A stretch of 64,000 bases of DNA, taken from NCBI GenBank assembly GCA_002711845.1, contig PASF01000001.1, forward strand, positions 186,001 through 250,000, written 5' to 3'. A program made the translations under genes and the position numbers. This document shows, piece by piece, positions 27,032 to 35,405 of this stretch. The stretch's first letter is position 1; each line of letters begins with the position of its first letter. The notes under the pieces are model-generated. The model made no database searches. It saw nothing but the letters and a program-made list of their open reading frames with translations, and was not told where the DNA came from. Source of the DNA: Gammaproteobacteria bacterium (GTDB lineage: Bacteria; Pseudomonadota; Gammaproteobacteria; Pseudomonadales; Pseudohongiellaceae).

Positions 27032-27382
27032 ATGCGTGCACACATACGCGTATCCACGCGGGCAGCGCGAGTGGTCACCGTCGCGGTGCTATGCCTGATG
27101 ACGGTGGCCTGTGCGAGTAACAGAGCGCCGTCCAAACAGGTGCTGATTCAGGGCGCCTGGCAGGCCGAGTTCGAAGGGCAGGCGATGACGCTGGAATACA
27201 GCGTGGCGGAGGTCACTGTGCGCGAATTCGGTATCAGCTTCCCGTACGAGTGGGTCGATGATGACCATATCCGTCTTAACGCCATGGGCCAGGAAGTGGT
27301 GAGTCATGTCGAGTTTGAGGGCACCGATGTCATGTTGCAGACCACCGAAGGTGATACGCAGCAGATGCGTCGCGTACGCTAG
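27032..27382 (+). CDS. Small lipoprotein, function unknown
   Basis: 116 residues. Lipoprotein signal: basic N-terminus, hydrophobic VVTVAVLCLMTVAC with the lipid-accepting Cys about residue 26. The mature part of about 90 residues is beta-rich with the pattern IQGAWQAEFEGQAMTLEYS ... HIRLNAMGQEVVSHVEFEGTDVML, reminiscent of small lipocalin-like or DUF-type barrels, but I do not recognise a family. A strong terminator follows about 60 bases after its stop. Confidence 0.7.
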   Translation: MRAHIRVSTRAARVVTVAVLCLMTVACASNRAPSKQVLIQGAWQAEFEGQAMTLEYSVAEVTVREFGISFPYEWVDDDHIRLNAMGQEVVSHVEFEGTDVMLQTTEGDTQQMRRVR

Positions 27383-27440
27383 CCCCGCCCTGTTGCGCCT
27401 GGCCGGAGAGGCGGCGGGTCATGCAGAAACAAAACATGGA

Positions 27441-27480
27441 GAAACAAAAAAGGTCGCCTGTTGGCGACCTTTTTTGTTTT
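27441..27480. terminator. Bidirectional rho-independent terminator
   Basis: GC stem AGGTCGCC/GGCGACCT with loop TGTT (27459-27462), flanked by an A-run on the left and T-run on the right; with these flanks the stem reaches about 18 bp with one mismatch. It serves the lipoprotein gene from the left and the SDK-repeat gene (stop at 27498) from the right. Confidence 0.92.
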
Positions 27481-27497
27481 TCAGCGCTGCTTTAGCG

Positions 27498-28793
27498 TTA
27501 CGCTGAAGGGCCCGGGTCCTGCGGGGCGACTTCGCACAGTTCAACCTGCGTGCGCAGTGTGAACGCGCCATCAGGCGTCGTGATGCTGGGCGCCTGGTAG
27601 GCTCGTACGCCCTGCTTGAACTCACCGTCTGCCGGTTCGTCAGCAAAGTACTCGCCTATCGTGGTGTCGAGAACGCCGTCACGCAGCACCGAAACATTGA
27701 CGTAGGTCAGCGAGTACTCCAGCAGCGGGTCAATAATCGACGCCGAGGACAGGACGATGCCTGGGCCGGTTCGTCCGGTGGTGGTTACCGAGTACGACGT
27801 GGTCACGCCACTTGCCAGCGTCAGCTCGACACTGCCGCCATCTGTTGACGTGAAATCAGCACTGGCTTCGGCGATTTCACAGACCTGAGCGGGGGGCGGT
27901 GGCTCCTCCGGCTCGCACGTTGGCACCACACCAAAGTAGGTGGCCCAGCTGCCTTTTTTGGTAAACCGGGTTTCGCCGGCCCAGGCTGACTCATGCTGAC
28001 CGTCCCTGTCGACTTCACCATGTGCGGCAACCAGCAGGGCGTAATCCTCTGTGCACAGCAGGTCGGCATTCACGTTCAGCGATGTCACCGGAATCTCGAA
28101 GGTGTACATATCGACACCGTTGACGTCGGCATTGAACGGGAACTGGCCCGGGATGGGGCTGCCGTTGCCCGCCGTCGGCGCGCTGGCCAGGGTGTCGCCT
28201 ATCCACAGATGCGGGTTGGACAGTGTCCAGCCGCCTTCCATGATGTAGTCGACAAACACGGTGTCGCCGGTGATGGTCAGGCAGACGCTGCCCGCGACTG
28301 TATGCTGGCCGGCATAATAAACGGCGCAGTTGCCCTCGATGACCGGATCGACCGGATGGTCAGGGTAACCCGGGCCTTTACCGGACTTGTCAGATTTGCC
28401 TGATTTCCTGGACTTGTCAGATTTATCAGATTTTTTGGACTTGTCAGACTTTTTGGACTTGTCAGATTTGTCGGATTTGCCCCACTTACCTGACTTGTCG
28501 GACTTGTCCGATTTGCCCTTGCCCTTGCCTTTGGATTTGTCGGATTTGTCCGACTTTCCAGACTTCCCAGACTTCCCAGACTTTTCAGACTTTCCAGATT
28601 TATCTGACTTGTCGGATTTATCAGATTTGTCTGATTTGCCACTGTTGTTGCTGGAAGAGGCGTTTGACGAGCTGCCCCAGCCTCCCCAGCCGCTCCAGCC
28701 ATTCCAGCCGGCGTAGGCCGCTGACCCGCTGAACAGCACCAGGCTGATCACGGTGAGAATGACGGCGAGTTTTGCGATTATGGTATTACGCAT
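27498..28793 (-). CDS. Secreted protein with long Ser-Asp-Lys repeat
   Basis: 431 residues. Signal peptide (AVILTVISLVLFSGSAAYA), then GWNGWSGWGGWG, a Ser/Asn run, and about 30 Ser-x-Lys triplets (residues 51-140; mostly SDK, some SGK, SKK, SEK), then a folded part from about residue 150 with a Cys-containing beta domain. That domain shows YYAGQHTVAGSV, GGWTLSNPHLWIG, GQFPF, VAAHGEV and AWAGETRF ... WATYF, a pattern I associate with secreted proteins of many bacteria, of unknown function. A second beta-rich module follows PEEPPPPAQVC. GGAC precedes the ATG. Likely surface or extracellular; the alternating charge of the repeat suggests a flexible or ion-binding linker (inference). Confidence 0.8.
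   Translation of the reverse strand: MRNTIIAKLAVILTVISLVLFSGSAAYAGWNGWSGWGGWGSSSNASSSNNSGKSDKSDKSDKSDKSGKSEKSGKSGKSGKSDKSDKSKGKGKGKSDKSDKSGKWGKSDKSDKSKKSDKSKKSDKSDKSRKSGKSDKSGKGPGYPDHPVDPVIEGNCAVYYAGQHTVAGSVCLTITGDTVFVDYIMEGGWTLSNPHLWIGDTLASAPTAGNGSPIPGQFPFNADVNGVDMYTFEIPVTSLNVNADLLCTEDYALLVAAHGEVDRDGQHESAWAGETRFTKKGSWATYFGVVPTCEPEEPPPPAQVCEIAEASADFTSTDGGSVELTLASGVTTSYSVTTTGRTGPGIVLSSASIIDPLLEYSLTYVNVSVLRDGVLDTTIGEYFADEPADGEFKQGVRAYQAPSITTPDGAFTLRTQVELCEVAPQDPGPSA
28374..28643 (-). repeat. Nine-base tandem repeat encoding (S-D/G-K)n
   Basis: About 30 degenerate 9-base units inside the preceding gene. Synonymous positions vary freely (AAA/AAG, GAT/GAC, several Ser codons) while the protein pattern is kept, with breaks at KGKGKGK and KWGK. 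Confidence 0.9.
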
Positions 28794-29134
28794 GGTGCTG
28801 TCCTTTTTTCCTTTGCTTCTGGCGGTGCAGATCCGGGTTGTGGACTCGGCGCCGGCCCGAGAAAGCATACTGTCCGGGCAATACAGGGAGCCCCGGGAAT
28901 TTTGAGACTACAATTCTACGCCTGCTGTTGAAATATGCCACCCCGCAATCGGTCAAATAGGGTAAAAAACGGGATGCTTTCAGTCTTTATGGTCGCTTTC
29001 AGGCTGTTTTGGCGGCGTCTGTGCGCAAAAATGAATCGATTCAATATGTCGGGTCGCATCTATCGACTCACGCGGCAAGGCTGGGGTATGCTTGCGCCTT
29101 GGTGATGTCAGGCTCACAGGAAAACCACGGAAAC
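28794..29134. other. Divergent intergenic region
   Basis: 341 bases between the SDK-repeat gene (leftward) and the first peptide transporter gene (rightward). No credible protein or RNA gene. It must carry promoters for both, but I find no clean -35/-10 pair; TTGACC on the reverse strand (28951-28956) and TTGAAA on the forward strand (28928-28933) are isolated -35-like boxes. It contains a perfect 12-bp palindrome, TGAATCGATTCA, at 29032-29043, a possible regulator site. Confidence 0.5.
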
Positions 29135-30853
29135 ATGAAGCAGGAAGATCCCTCAGATTTTGTCCAGGCGCCCGGCGACCGGCTGACACGTGCGGCCGGC
29201 AAACAGCTGGCGGTTTACGGCGTGGCAGCCGTGCTGTTGCTGACCGCCGCGATGTTCCTGCTCAATGCGCTGGCCGGCCTGACCAGCAGCGCAGCGGGTA
29301 TGTCGCGCATGGCCGTCGATGTGGAAAACAACACCATCACCTCCTACCTGCGCCAGGAGCCGCCGCAGATGAACAGCATGCTGGCAACGGATGCAGTCAG
29401 CGGCATGGTGCTGGCGCACGTCATGGAAGGGCTGCTGCGTTACGATCAATATGGCGAGCTGGTCGGCGGTGTGGCGGAGCGCTGGCAACTGGAGGGCAAC
29501 ACCATGACCTTCTGGTTGCGTGATGATGCCCGCTGGAGCAATGGCGAGCCAGTCACGGCGCACGATTTTGAATTCGCCTGGAAGAATCTGTTGTCACCCA
29601 GTGTCGGGTCTCAGTACGCCTTCATCCTTTACCCCATCCTCAATGCCGAGCAGGCCAACAATGGGGAAGTGCCGATTGATGACGTCGGCATCAACGCGGT
29701 TGATGACCGGACGCTGGTGGTGACACTGGCGACGCCCATTGCCTACTTTGATCGCATGGTCGCCTTTGTCACCTACCTGCCTGCCAATGAAGCGTTCTAC
29801 CGGCAGACAGATGGGCGTTATGGCGCTGATGCGGACGAAATGCTGTACAACGGCCCCTTCATGATGACCAGCTGGGTCCATGGTGCCAGCATGCGGCTGG
29901 AGAAAAACCCGTATTACTGGGATGCCGATCGCATCAGGCTGGACGCCATCAACTTCGCTCACATGACGTCCGATTCCAGTACCCTGCTGAACCTGTTCAA
30001 AGATAATCAGATTGTCATGGCGGATCTGGGCTCGGAGATGCTGGAGGAGGCCATGCTGCAGGGCTGGTCACTCAATCAGTTTATGGAAGGAACAGTTTTT
30101 TATACAGATTTTAATCACCGCCCCGAGCGGCTGACAGCCAATCTCAATCTGCGCAAAGCCATGGCGCTGGTGCATGACTCGGGCGAACTGGTGAACAAGG
30201 TCATCAAGCTGCCGGGTTATCTGCCCGGCAAAAGCCTGTTCCCGGTATGGCTGCCCGGCGTCGATGACAATTTCCGCGAGGAATACCCGGCGCCGGTTTA
30301 CCAGCGCGATGTTGCGCAGGCCCGGGTCTATCTGCAGCGAGCACTGGATGAGCTGGGGCTGGATCGTTTGCCGCCGCTGGTGCTGTTGACGGGCGATACC
30401 CCGGTGTCGAGAATTCAGGCGGAGTATTATCAGGAAGTCTTCAAGCGTAATCTCGACATCGACCTGGTTATCGATGCGCAGATTTTCCGGCAGCGGCTGG
30501 AAAAGATGACGGCGGGTGACTTCGATCTGGTTGCTGCCGGCTGGGGGCCTGACTATAACGACCCGCTGACCTTTGGGGATCTGTATGCGTCCTGGAATCT
30601 CAATAATCGCGGCCGTTACAGCAACCCGGCGCTGGATGCCCAGGTACGGATAGCACAAAATTCGCTGGATATGACCGAGCGTATGCGGGCTTTTGCCGAG
30701 ATACAGCGCATCATCCATGAAGATGTGGTGATGATGCCCGATTACGAGCGTGGATATGTGTATGTCACCCATCCCCAGGTGCGCGGTATCGTCAGGCATG
30801 TCATTGGCGCCGAAACCGATTTCACCAACGCCTGGATAGACGCGGGAGAATAA
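29135..30853 (+). CDS. Peptide ABC transporter binding protein, membrane-anchored (system 1)
   Basis: About 572 residues, SBP family 5 (OppA/DppA). Instead of a lipobox or cleavable signal it has a polar 26-residue start and one transmembrane helix (LAVYGVAAVLLLTAAMFLLNALAGL), so it is probably tethered to the inner membrane. Core landmarks: VMEGLLRYDQYGELVGGVAERW, TMTFWLRDDARWSNGEPVTAHDFEFAWKN region, YNGPFMMTSW, NPYYWDADRI, NLRKAMALV and AAGWGPDYNDPLTF. The DARWSNGxPVTAxDFxFAW pattern marks oligopeptide binders. ATG at 29135 follows GGAAAC; an ATG at 29105 is possible. First gene of a five-gene operon. Confidence 0.9.
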   Translation: MKQEDPSDFVQAPGDRLTRAAGKQLAVYGVAAVLLLTAAMFLLNALAGLTSSAAGMSRMAVDVENNTITSYLRQEPPQMNSMLATDAVSGMVLAHVMEGLLRYDQYGELVGGVAERWQLEGNTMTFWLRDDARWSNGEPVTAHDFEFAWKNLLSPSVGSQYAFILYPILNAEQANNGEVPIDDVGINAVDDRTLVVTLATPIAYFDRMVAFVTYLPANEAFYRQTDGRYGADADEMLYNGPFMMTSWVHGASMRLEKNPYYWDADRIRLDAINFAHMTSDSSTLLNLFKDNQIVMADLGSEMLEEAMLQGWSLNQFMEGTVFYTDFNHRPERLTANLNLRKAMALVHDSGELVNKVIKLPGYLPGKSLFPVWLPGVDDNFREEYPAPVYQRDVAQARVYLQRALDELGLDRLPPLVLLTGDTPVSRIQAEYYQEVFKRNLDIDLVIDAQIFRQRLEKMTAGDFDLVAAGWGPDYNDPLTFGDLYASWNLNNRGRYSNPALDAQVRIAQNSLDMTERMRAFAEIQRIIHEDVVMMPDYERGYVYVTHPQVRGIVRHVIGAETDFTNAWIDAGE

Positions 30854-30858
30854 ACGCC

Positions 30859-31791
30859 ATGCTTTGGTATACCTTGAAACGACTCCTGCAGGGGGTGATA
30901 ACGGTCTGGTTTATCGCCACCGCCACCTTTATCGGCATGCACAATGTGCCAGGCGACCCGCTGTCCGGCGAGCGGGCCACCAATGCCGCCATCCGTGCCA
31001 ATCTGGAGGCACGCTACGGGCTGGATCGACCGGTAACCGAGCAGTATTTTATCTACATGCGCAACATGCTGCGTGGCGATTTTGGTATTTCGTACACACA
31101 GCAAAACCGCGAGGTTAATGACATCATTCGCGAACATTTTCCGGTATCGGCAACGCTCGGCGTGCTGGCTGTGCTGTTCGCGGCACTGGGTGGCATCCTG
31201 TTTGGTGCTCTGACCGCGTTGTTTCGTAACCGTCTGCCGGATTACATCATCATGTTCCTGGTCATTCTGGGGATCTCCGTCCCCAGTTTTGTGTTCGCGG
31301 CTCTCGGGCAACTGTCACTGGTTAATATCAACAGCGTACTGGGTTTTTCGGTGCTTCCGGTCGCCGGCTGGGGGTCCGTGTCCCACATGCTGTTACCGGC
31401 GCTGGTGCTGGGGCTGGGCACCATGGCCTACATGACGCGCCTGATGCGATCATCCATGCTGGAAGTCATGAGTTCCGACTACATCCGTACGGCCAAAGCC
31501 AAGGGCCTGTCGCCGACCCGAATATTTTCTCGCCACCAGCTTCGCAATGCCGCCCTGCCTGTTATCACCGTGCTGGGGCCCGCCATTGCAGCCATTACCA
31601 CTGGCGGTTTTGTTGTCGAGCTGGTCTTCGCCATCCCCGGGCTGGGGCGTTATTTTGTGCAGGCCGTGCAACAGCTGGACTATACCGTGATCATGGGGAC
31701 GACCGTGTTTTACGGCGCGTTTCTGGTGTTCATGGTGATACTGGTTGATCTGGTTTACGGCTGGATTGATCCGCGCGTCAGGTTGCAGTGA
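30859..31791 (+). CDS. oppB: Peptide ABC permease, OppB type (system 1)
   Basis: 310 residues, six transmembrane helices. N-terminal MLWYTLKRLLQGVITVWFIATATF and the NVPGDPL segment are the OppB/DppB start; the EAA loop reads SSDYIRTAKAKGLSPTRIF-x2-HQLRNAALP and contacts the ATPases. It ends LVYGWIDPRVRLQ, as in the family. Five bases after the binding-protein gene. Confidence 0.95.
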   Translation: MLWYTLKRLLQGVITVWFIATATFIGMHNVPGDPLSGERATNAAIRANLEARYGLDRPVTEQYFIYMRNMLRGDFGISYTQQNREVNDIIREHFPVSATLGVLAVLFAALGGILFGALTALFRNRLPDYIIMFLVILGISVPSFVFAALGQLSLVNINSVLGFSVLPVAGWGSVSHMLLPALVLGLGTMAYMTRLMRSSMLEVMSSDYIRTAKAKGLSPTRIFSRHQLRNAALPVITVLGPAIAAITTGGFVVELVFAIPGLGRYFVQAVQQLDYTVIMGTTVFYGAFLVFMVILVDLVYGWIDPRVRLQ

Positions 31792-31807
31792 TGCGGGGAC
31801 AGGAGTA

Positions 31808-33211
31808 ATGGCAAGCATGGAAAAGAATCCGATTATTCGTCGTCTGCGTCCTGAAGACCTGGCAGCATTGTCCGGGCAATCGTCAGCGCCGGTGCTGGTG
31901 CGCCCTTCGCGGTCTTACTGGCAGGATGCCTGGGGACGACTGAAGGCGAACAAACGGGCATTGGTCTCGCTGTATATCATCATCGGCTTGCTGGTGTTTA
32001 CCTTTATCGGCCCGCTGGTGTGGCAGGTCGATCCGGCATTGCAGGATATCGATCAGATCAGTGTGGCGCCGGGCGCCGACCGCGGGGCCATTGTGGTCGA
32101 TGCATTTGAGGCCTGGGATGGCCAGGCGCCGGCACCCGGGTTTGCCGCCGGTGACGGCCTCAGCCTGGCCGGGCAGCCCACCACGCAGAGCGTCAAGCTG
32201 CAGTGGCAGGACATGGCAGGCGCCGACAGTTATCTGGTCTACCGCAACAATTTTGTGCCGGATAATGTCAACACGCTGGGGCTGCCGCTGATGCAGATCA
32301 GCGATCCGTCGCAACGCTTCTACGAGGACCGGCTGGATTTGCGCCCGGGCACCTATTACTACTCTGTTGCCGCGCTGGATGCGTTTGACCAGCGCACCGG
32401 CGATTACCAGACAGTGGTCGCAGATGTAATCCGGGTCATCACGGTCAATGAGGTGCGGACCCGTAACCTGGTTGATGACCCCGATGCGCTTCGCCCCGGC
32501 GACGAGGTGCGCTTGTCCTGGCACCCACTGGGGACGGATTATCTGGGCCGGGACATGCTGGCCCGGTTAATGGCCGGAGCGCGGGTGTCACTGTTTATCG
32601 GATTGCTGGCGCCCCTGTTTTTTGTCGCGTTTGGTGTGATTTACGGCGCCACGTCGGGATTTGTCGGTGGTCGTCTGGATTCGGTGATGATGCGGTTTGC
32701 CGACTTCGTGGTAGCCTTGCCATTTCTGTTGTTCATGATTCTGTTCCAGGTGGTGTTCGGCATCGGTCCGGGGGAAAGCGGCATCATCCCCATGCTGGTG
32801 GCCCTGATCATCCTGTCCTGGCCGGCCACCGCGCGTCTGGTACGGGGCCAGATTCTGCAGATTCGGGAAGAAGCCTATGTCAGCGCCGCACGCCTGCTGG
32901 GTGCCTCGCAAAATTACCTGATCCTGCGCCACATGATTCCCAACACCCTGGGTGTGATTCTGGTGACACTGACGTTTGCGGTACCCGCCGCCATTTTTAC
33001 CGAAGCCTTTCTGTCGTTTATCGGCATGGGCGTGGCGCCGCCGACGGCCAGTTGGGGCAGCATGTGTAACGAAGGCCTGAAAACCATGCTCACCCACCCG
33101 CACGAATTGATATTTCCGGCGGCGATGATCAGCATCACGGTGCTGGCATTCAACCTGCTGGGTGATGGCCTGCGCGATGCCCTGGATGCGAAGATGAGGA
33201 GCACCGAATGA
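31808..33211 (+). CDS. oppC: Peptide ABC permease, OppC type, with inserted FN3-like domain (system 1)
   Basis: About 467 residues, against about 300 for OppC. After the first membrane helix (residues 51-72) come roughly 140 extra residues before the normal restart HPLGTDYLGRDMLARLMAGAR (239 on). The insert (about 86-212) reads like a fibronectin type III fold: SVKLQWQDMAGADSYLVYRN, then RFYEDRLDLRPGTYYYSVAALDAF. In OppC this loop faces the periplasm, so the domain should too. The rest is normal, with EAA loop EEAYVSAARLLGASQNYLI-x-RHMIPN. ATG 31808 or 31817 may be the start; AGGAG at 31801-31805 is close to the first and far from the second. Confidence 0.92.
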   Translation: MASMEKNPIIRRLRPEDLAALSGQSSAPVLVRPSRSYWQDAWGRLKANKRALVSLYIIIGLLVFTFIGPLVWQVDPALQDIDQISVAPGADRGAIVVDAFEAWDGQAPAPGFAAGDGLSLAGQPTTQSVKLQWQDMAGADSYLVYRNNFVPDNVNTLGLPLMQISDPSQRFYEDRLDLRPGTYYYSVAALDAFDQRTGDYQTVVADVIRVITVNEVRTRNLVDDPDALRPGDEVRLSWHPLGTDYLGRDMLARLMAGARVSLFIGLLAPLFFVAFGVIYGATSGFVGGRLDSVMMRFADFVVALPFLLFMILFQVVFGIGPGESGIIPMLVALIILSWPATARLVRGQILQIREEAYVSAARLLGASQNYLILRHMIPNTLGVILVTLTFAVPAAIFTEAFLSFIGMGVAPPTASWGSMCNEGLKTMLTHPHELIFPAAMISITVLAFNLLGDGLRDALDAKMRSTE

Positions 33212-34287
33212 GTGCCAACGTGAGCAATGAGACACTGCTGAGCGTTGACAATCTGCATGTGGAATTTGCCACCTATGGTGGCATTGTGCAGGCGGTGCGC
33301 GGCGTCAGTTTCAGTGTCGAGACGGGGCAGACGCTGGCCATCGTCGGTGAGTCCGGGTGCGGCAAATCGGTGTCCATGCAGGCGGTCATGGGTCTGATCC
33401 CGATGCCGCCGGGGCGCATCCGTCAGGGGTCTGCAAAGCTGCGCGGGCAGGATTTTCTGGGCAAGACCCACATCGATGGTAAAGCCATCTGTGGTGATGA
33501 GATCGGCATGATCTTCCAGGATCCCATGTCATCGCTGAACCCCACCATGCGCATTGGTGACCAGATTGCCGAAACCCTGGAAGTCCATCGGGGTTATTCT
33601 CGCAGCCAGGCGTTCGCCCGCGCCATCGAGTTGCTGGAGTTGGTCAAGATCCCCGAAGCGGAAAAACGCGCCAGACAATACCCCTTTGAATTTTCCGGCG
33701 GCATGTTGCAGCGCGCCATGATTGCCATGGCCATTGCCTGCAAACCGTCGGTGCTGATCGCTGACGAACCGACGACCGCACTGGATGTCACTATTCAGGC
33801 GCAGATTCTGGATCTGCTCAAGGAGATTCAGCAGGAAACCGGCATGGCGATCATTCTGATTACGCATGATCTGGCGGTGGTGGCGCGGATGGCCGACAAG
33901 GTCGCGGTCATGTATGCCGGGCAGATCGTTGAATCCGCCTCGGTCGATGATCTGTTCTACAAGTCTGCCCATCCCTATACGCTCGGTCTCAAGCTGGCCA
34001 TGCCCAGTAACCGCTCGGATGCGGCGAATCAGTTGCAACCCATTCCCGGCAGTCCGCCGGACCTGTTTTCGCCGCCGGCAGGTTGTGCCTATTGTGCACG
34101 CTGTCCGTGGGCGATGCAGGTTTGCCAGGGCGATAACCCGCCGCCGTTTGTGGTCGGTGACAGGCACTACGCCCGCTGCTGGTTGCAGCATCCGCAAAAT
34201 GAGCGTGACATTGACGGCCTTTACCGCGTCCCGGCAGAGCAGGTCGCAGACGGGCCGTCTGGCAGTGCAAAAGGATCGACAGTATGA
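33208..34287 (+). CDS. oppD: Peptide ABC ATPase, OppD type (system 1)
   Basis: 359 residues. Walker [10 protein letters not shown]-loop IFQDPMSSLNPTM, signature EFSGGMLQRAMIAMA, Walker [14 protein letters not shown]-loop ITHD, and the oligopeptide C-terminal domain with the Cys cluster PAGCAYCARCPWAMQVC, which binds an iron-sulfur cluster in characterised relatives. The MLQRAMIAMA signature and length favour OppD. Its ATG overlaps the oppC stop (ATGA), and its own end overlaps oppF the same way. Confidence 0.95.
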   Translation: MSANVSNETLLSVDNLHVEFATYGGIVQAVRGVSFSVETGQTLAIVGESGCGKSVSMQAVMGLIPMPPGRIRQGSAKLRGQDFLGKTHIDGKAICGDEIGMIFQDPMSSLNPTMRIGDQIAETLEVHRGYSRSQAFARAIELLELVKIPEAEKRARQYPFEFSGGMLQRAMIAMAIACKPSVLIADEPTTALDVTIQAQILDLLKEIQQETGMAIILITHDLAVVARMADKVAVMYAGQIVESASVDDLFYKSAHPYTLGLKLAMPSNRSDAANQLQPIPGSPPDLFSPPAGCAYCARCPWAMQVCQGDNPPPFVVGDRHYARCWLQHPQNERDIDGLYRVPAEQVADGPSGSAKGSTV

Positions 34288-35243
34288 CCGAGCTCGTGAA
34301 GCTGGACAGACTCACCAAATATTTTGACATCGGCCGGGGCCAGCGTGTCCACGCGGTGGACGGCATCAGTTTTGCCATCCATGAAGGCGAGACCCTGGGA
34401 CTGGTAGGCGAAAGTGGTTCGGGCAAGTCCACGCTGGGCAAAACCCTGCTCGGTCTGCATGACAAGACATCGGGCACACTGACTTACCGTGACGAAGTGT
34501 TGCCTGCCCGGTACCGGTCGGCTGATTTTCAGCGTCTGGCGCACAAAATGCAGATGATTTTCCAGGACCCGTACTCGTCACTCAATCCGCGCATGACAGT
34601 GGGTGAGATCATTGCCGAGGGCTTGCGTGGCAAACCGATGACCGGGGCACAGAAGCAGGCGCTGGTCAGTGAATGGCTGGAGCGGGTGGGGCTCAACGCC
34701 GCCCATGCCTCGCGTTACCCGCATGAGTTTTCCGGTGGCCAGCGTCAGCGTATTGGTATCGCCCGCGCGCTGATCATGGAGCCGGAGTTTGTGGTGTGTG
34801 ATGAACCGATTTCGGCGCTGGATGTGTCGGTACAGGCGCAGGTGGTCAATCTGCTGAATGACCTGAAAACCTCCATGGGCCTGACCATGCTGTTTATTGC
34901 CCATGACCTGTCCATGGTGCGCTATATCAGTGACCGTATGGCGGTCATGTACCTCGGGTCGCTGGTCGAGATAGGCAAGGCCAGTGACGTCTACTTTGCG
35001 CCGCGCCACCCCTATACCGAAGTCCTGATTGCGTCCAATCCGGAGCCGGATCCGTCCACCGAGCGGCAGCGCGCCTCGACTGCCATCCAGGGCGAGATCC
35101 CCAGCCCGGTGAATGTGCCCGCAGGTTGCCGCTTTGCCGGCCGCTGCCCGAAAGTGATGCCCGTTTGCCAGCAGCAGACCCCGCAGTTGATCCCGCTGGC
35201 AGATGAAGACCGTCTGGTGGCCTGTCATTTGTATAGCCAGTAA
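34284..35243 (+). CDS. oppF: Peptide ABC ATPase, OppF type (system 1)
   Basis: 319 residues. Walker [33 protein letters not shown], signature [17 protein letters not shown], Walker [22 protein letters not shown], and a C-terminal [17 protein letters not shown] Cys cluster. [10 protein letters not shown] and [11 protein letters not shown] are OppF/DppF wording. Last gene of system 1; a 162-bp gap then leads to the second transporter. Confidence 0.95.
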   Translation: MTELVKLDRLTKYFDIGRGQRVHAVDGISFAIHEGETLGLVGESGSGKSTLGKTLLGLHDKTSGTLTYRDEVLPARYRSADFQRLAHKMQMIFQDPYSSLNPRMTVGEIIAEGLRGKPMTGAQKQALVSEWLERVGLNAAHASRYPHEFSGGQRQRIGIARALIMEPEFVVCDEPISALDVSVQAQVVNLLNDLKTSMGLTMLFIAHDLSMVRYISDRMAVMYLGSLVEIGKASDVYFAPRHPYTEVLIASNPEPDPSTERQRASTAIQGEIPSPVNVPAGCRFAGRCPKVMPVCQQQTPQLIPLADEDRLVACHLYSQ

Positions 35244-35405
35244 GTCAGGCTGGTGCGTCAGATAACGTGGACATCAGCGTCAGAATTATCTACATTCGGA
35301 TATTAACAGCGCCCGGACCGGGCATCAGGCAGTGACGCCGCCCAGGTATTTGCCAACAGGTAGGGATGATGACATCAGGTTTACTGCCCAAGAACCAGCC
35401 CATAG

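Noticed and set aside
28374-28643. Possible CRISPR-like array
   Set aside because: The repeats are 9 bases, contiguous, degenerate and in frame inside a coding sequence; there are no spacers.
28387-28716. Plus-strand frame of Asp-Leu-Ser repeats
   Set aside because: It is the antisense reading of the Ser-Asp-Lys repeat; the minus-strand version has a signal peptide and continues into a folded domain.
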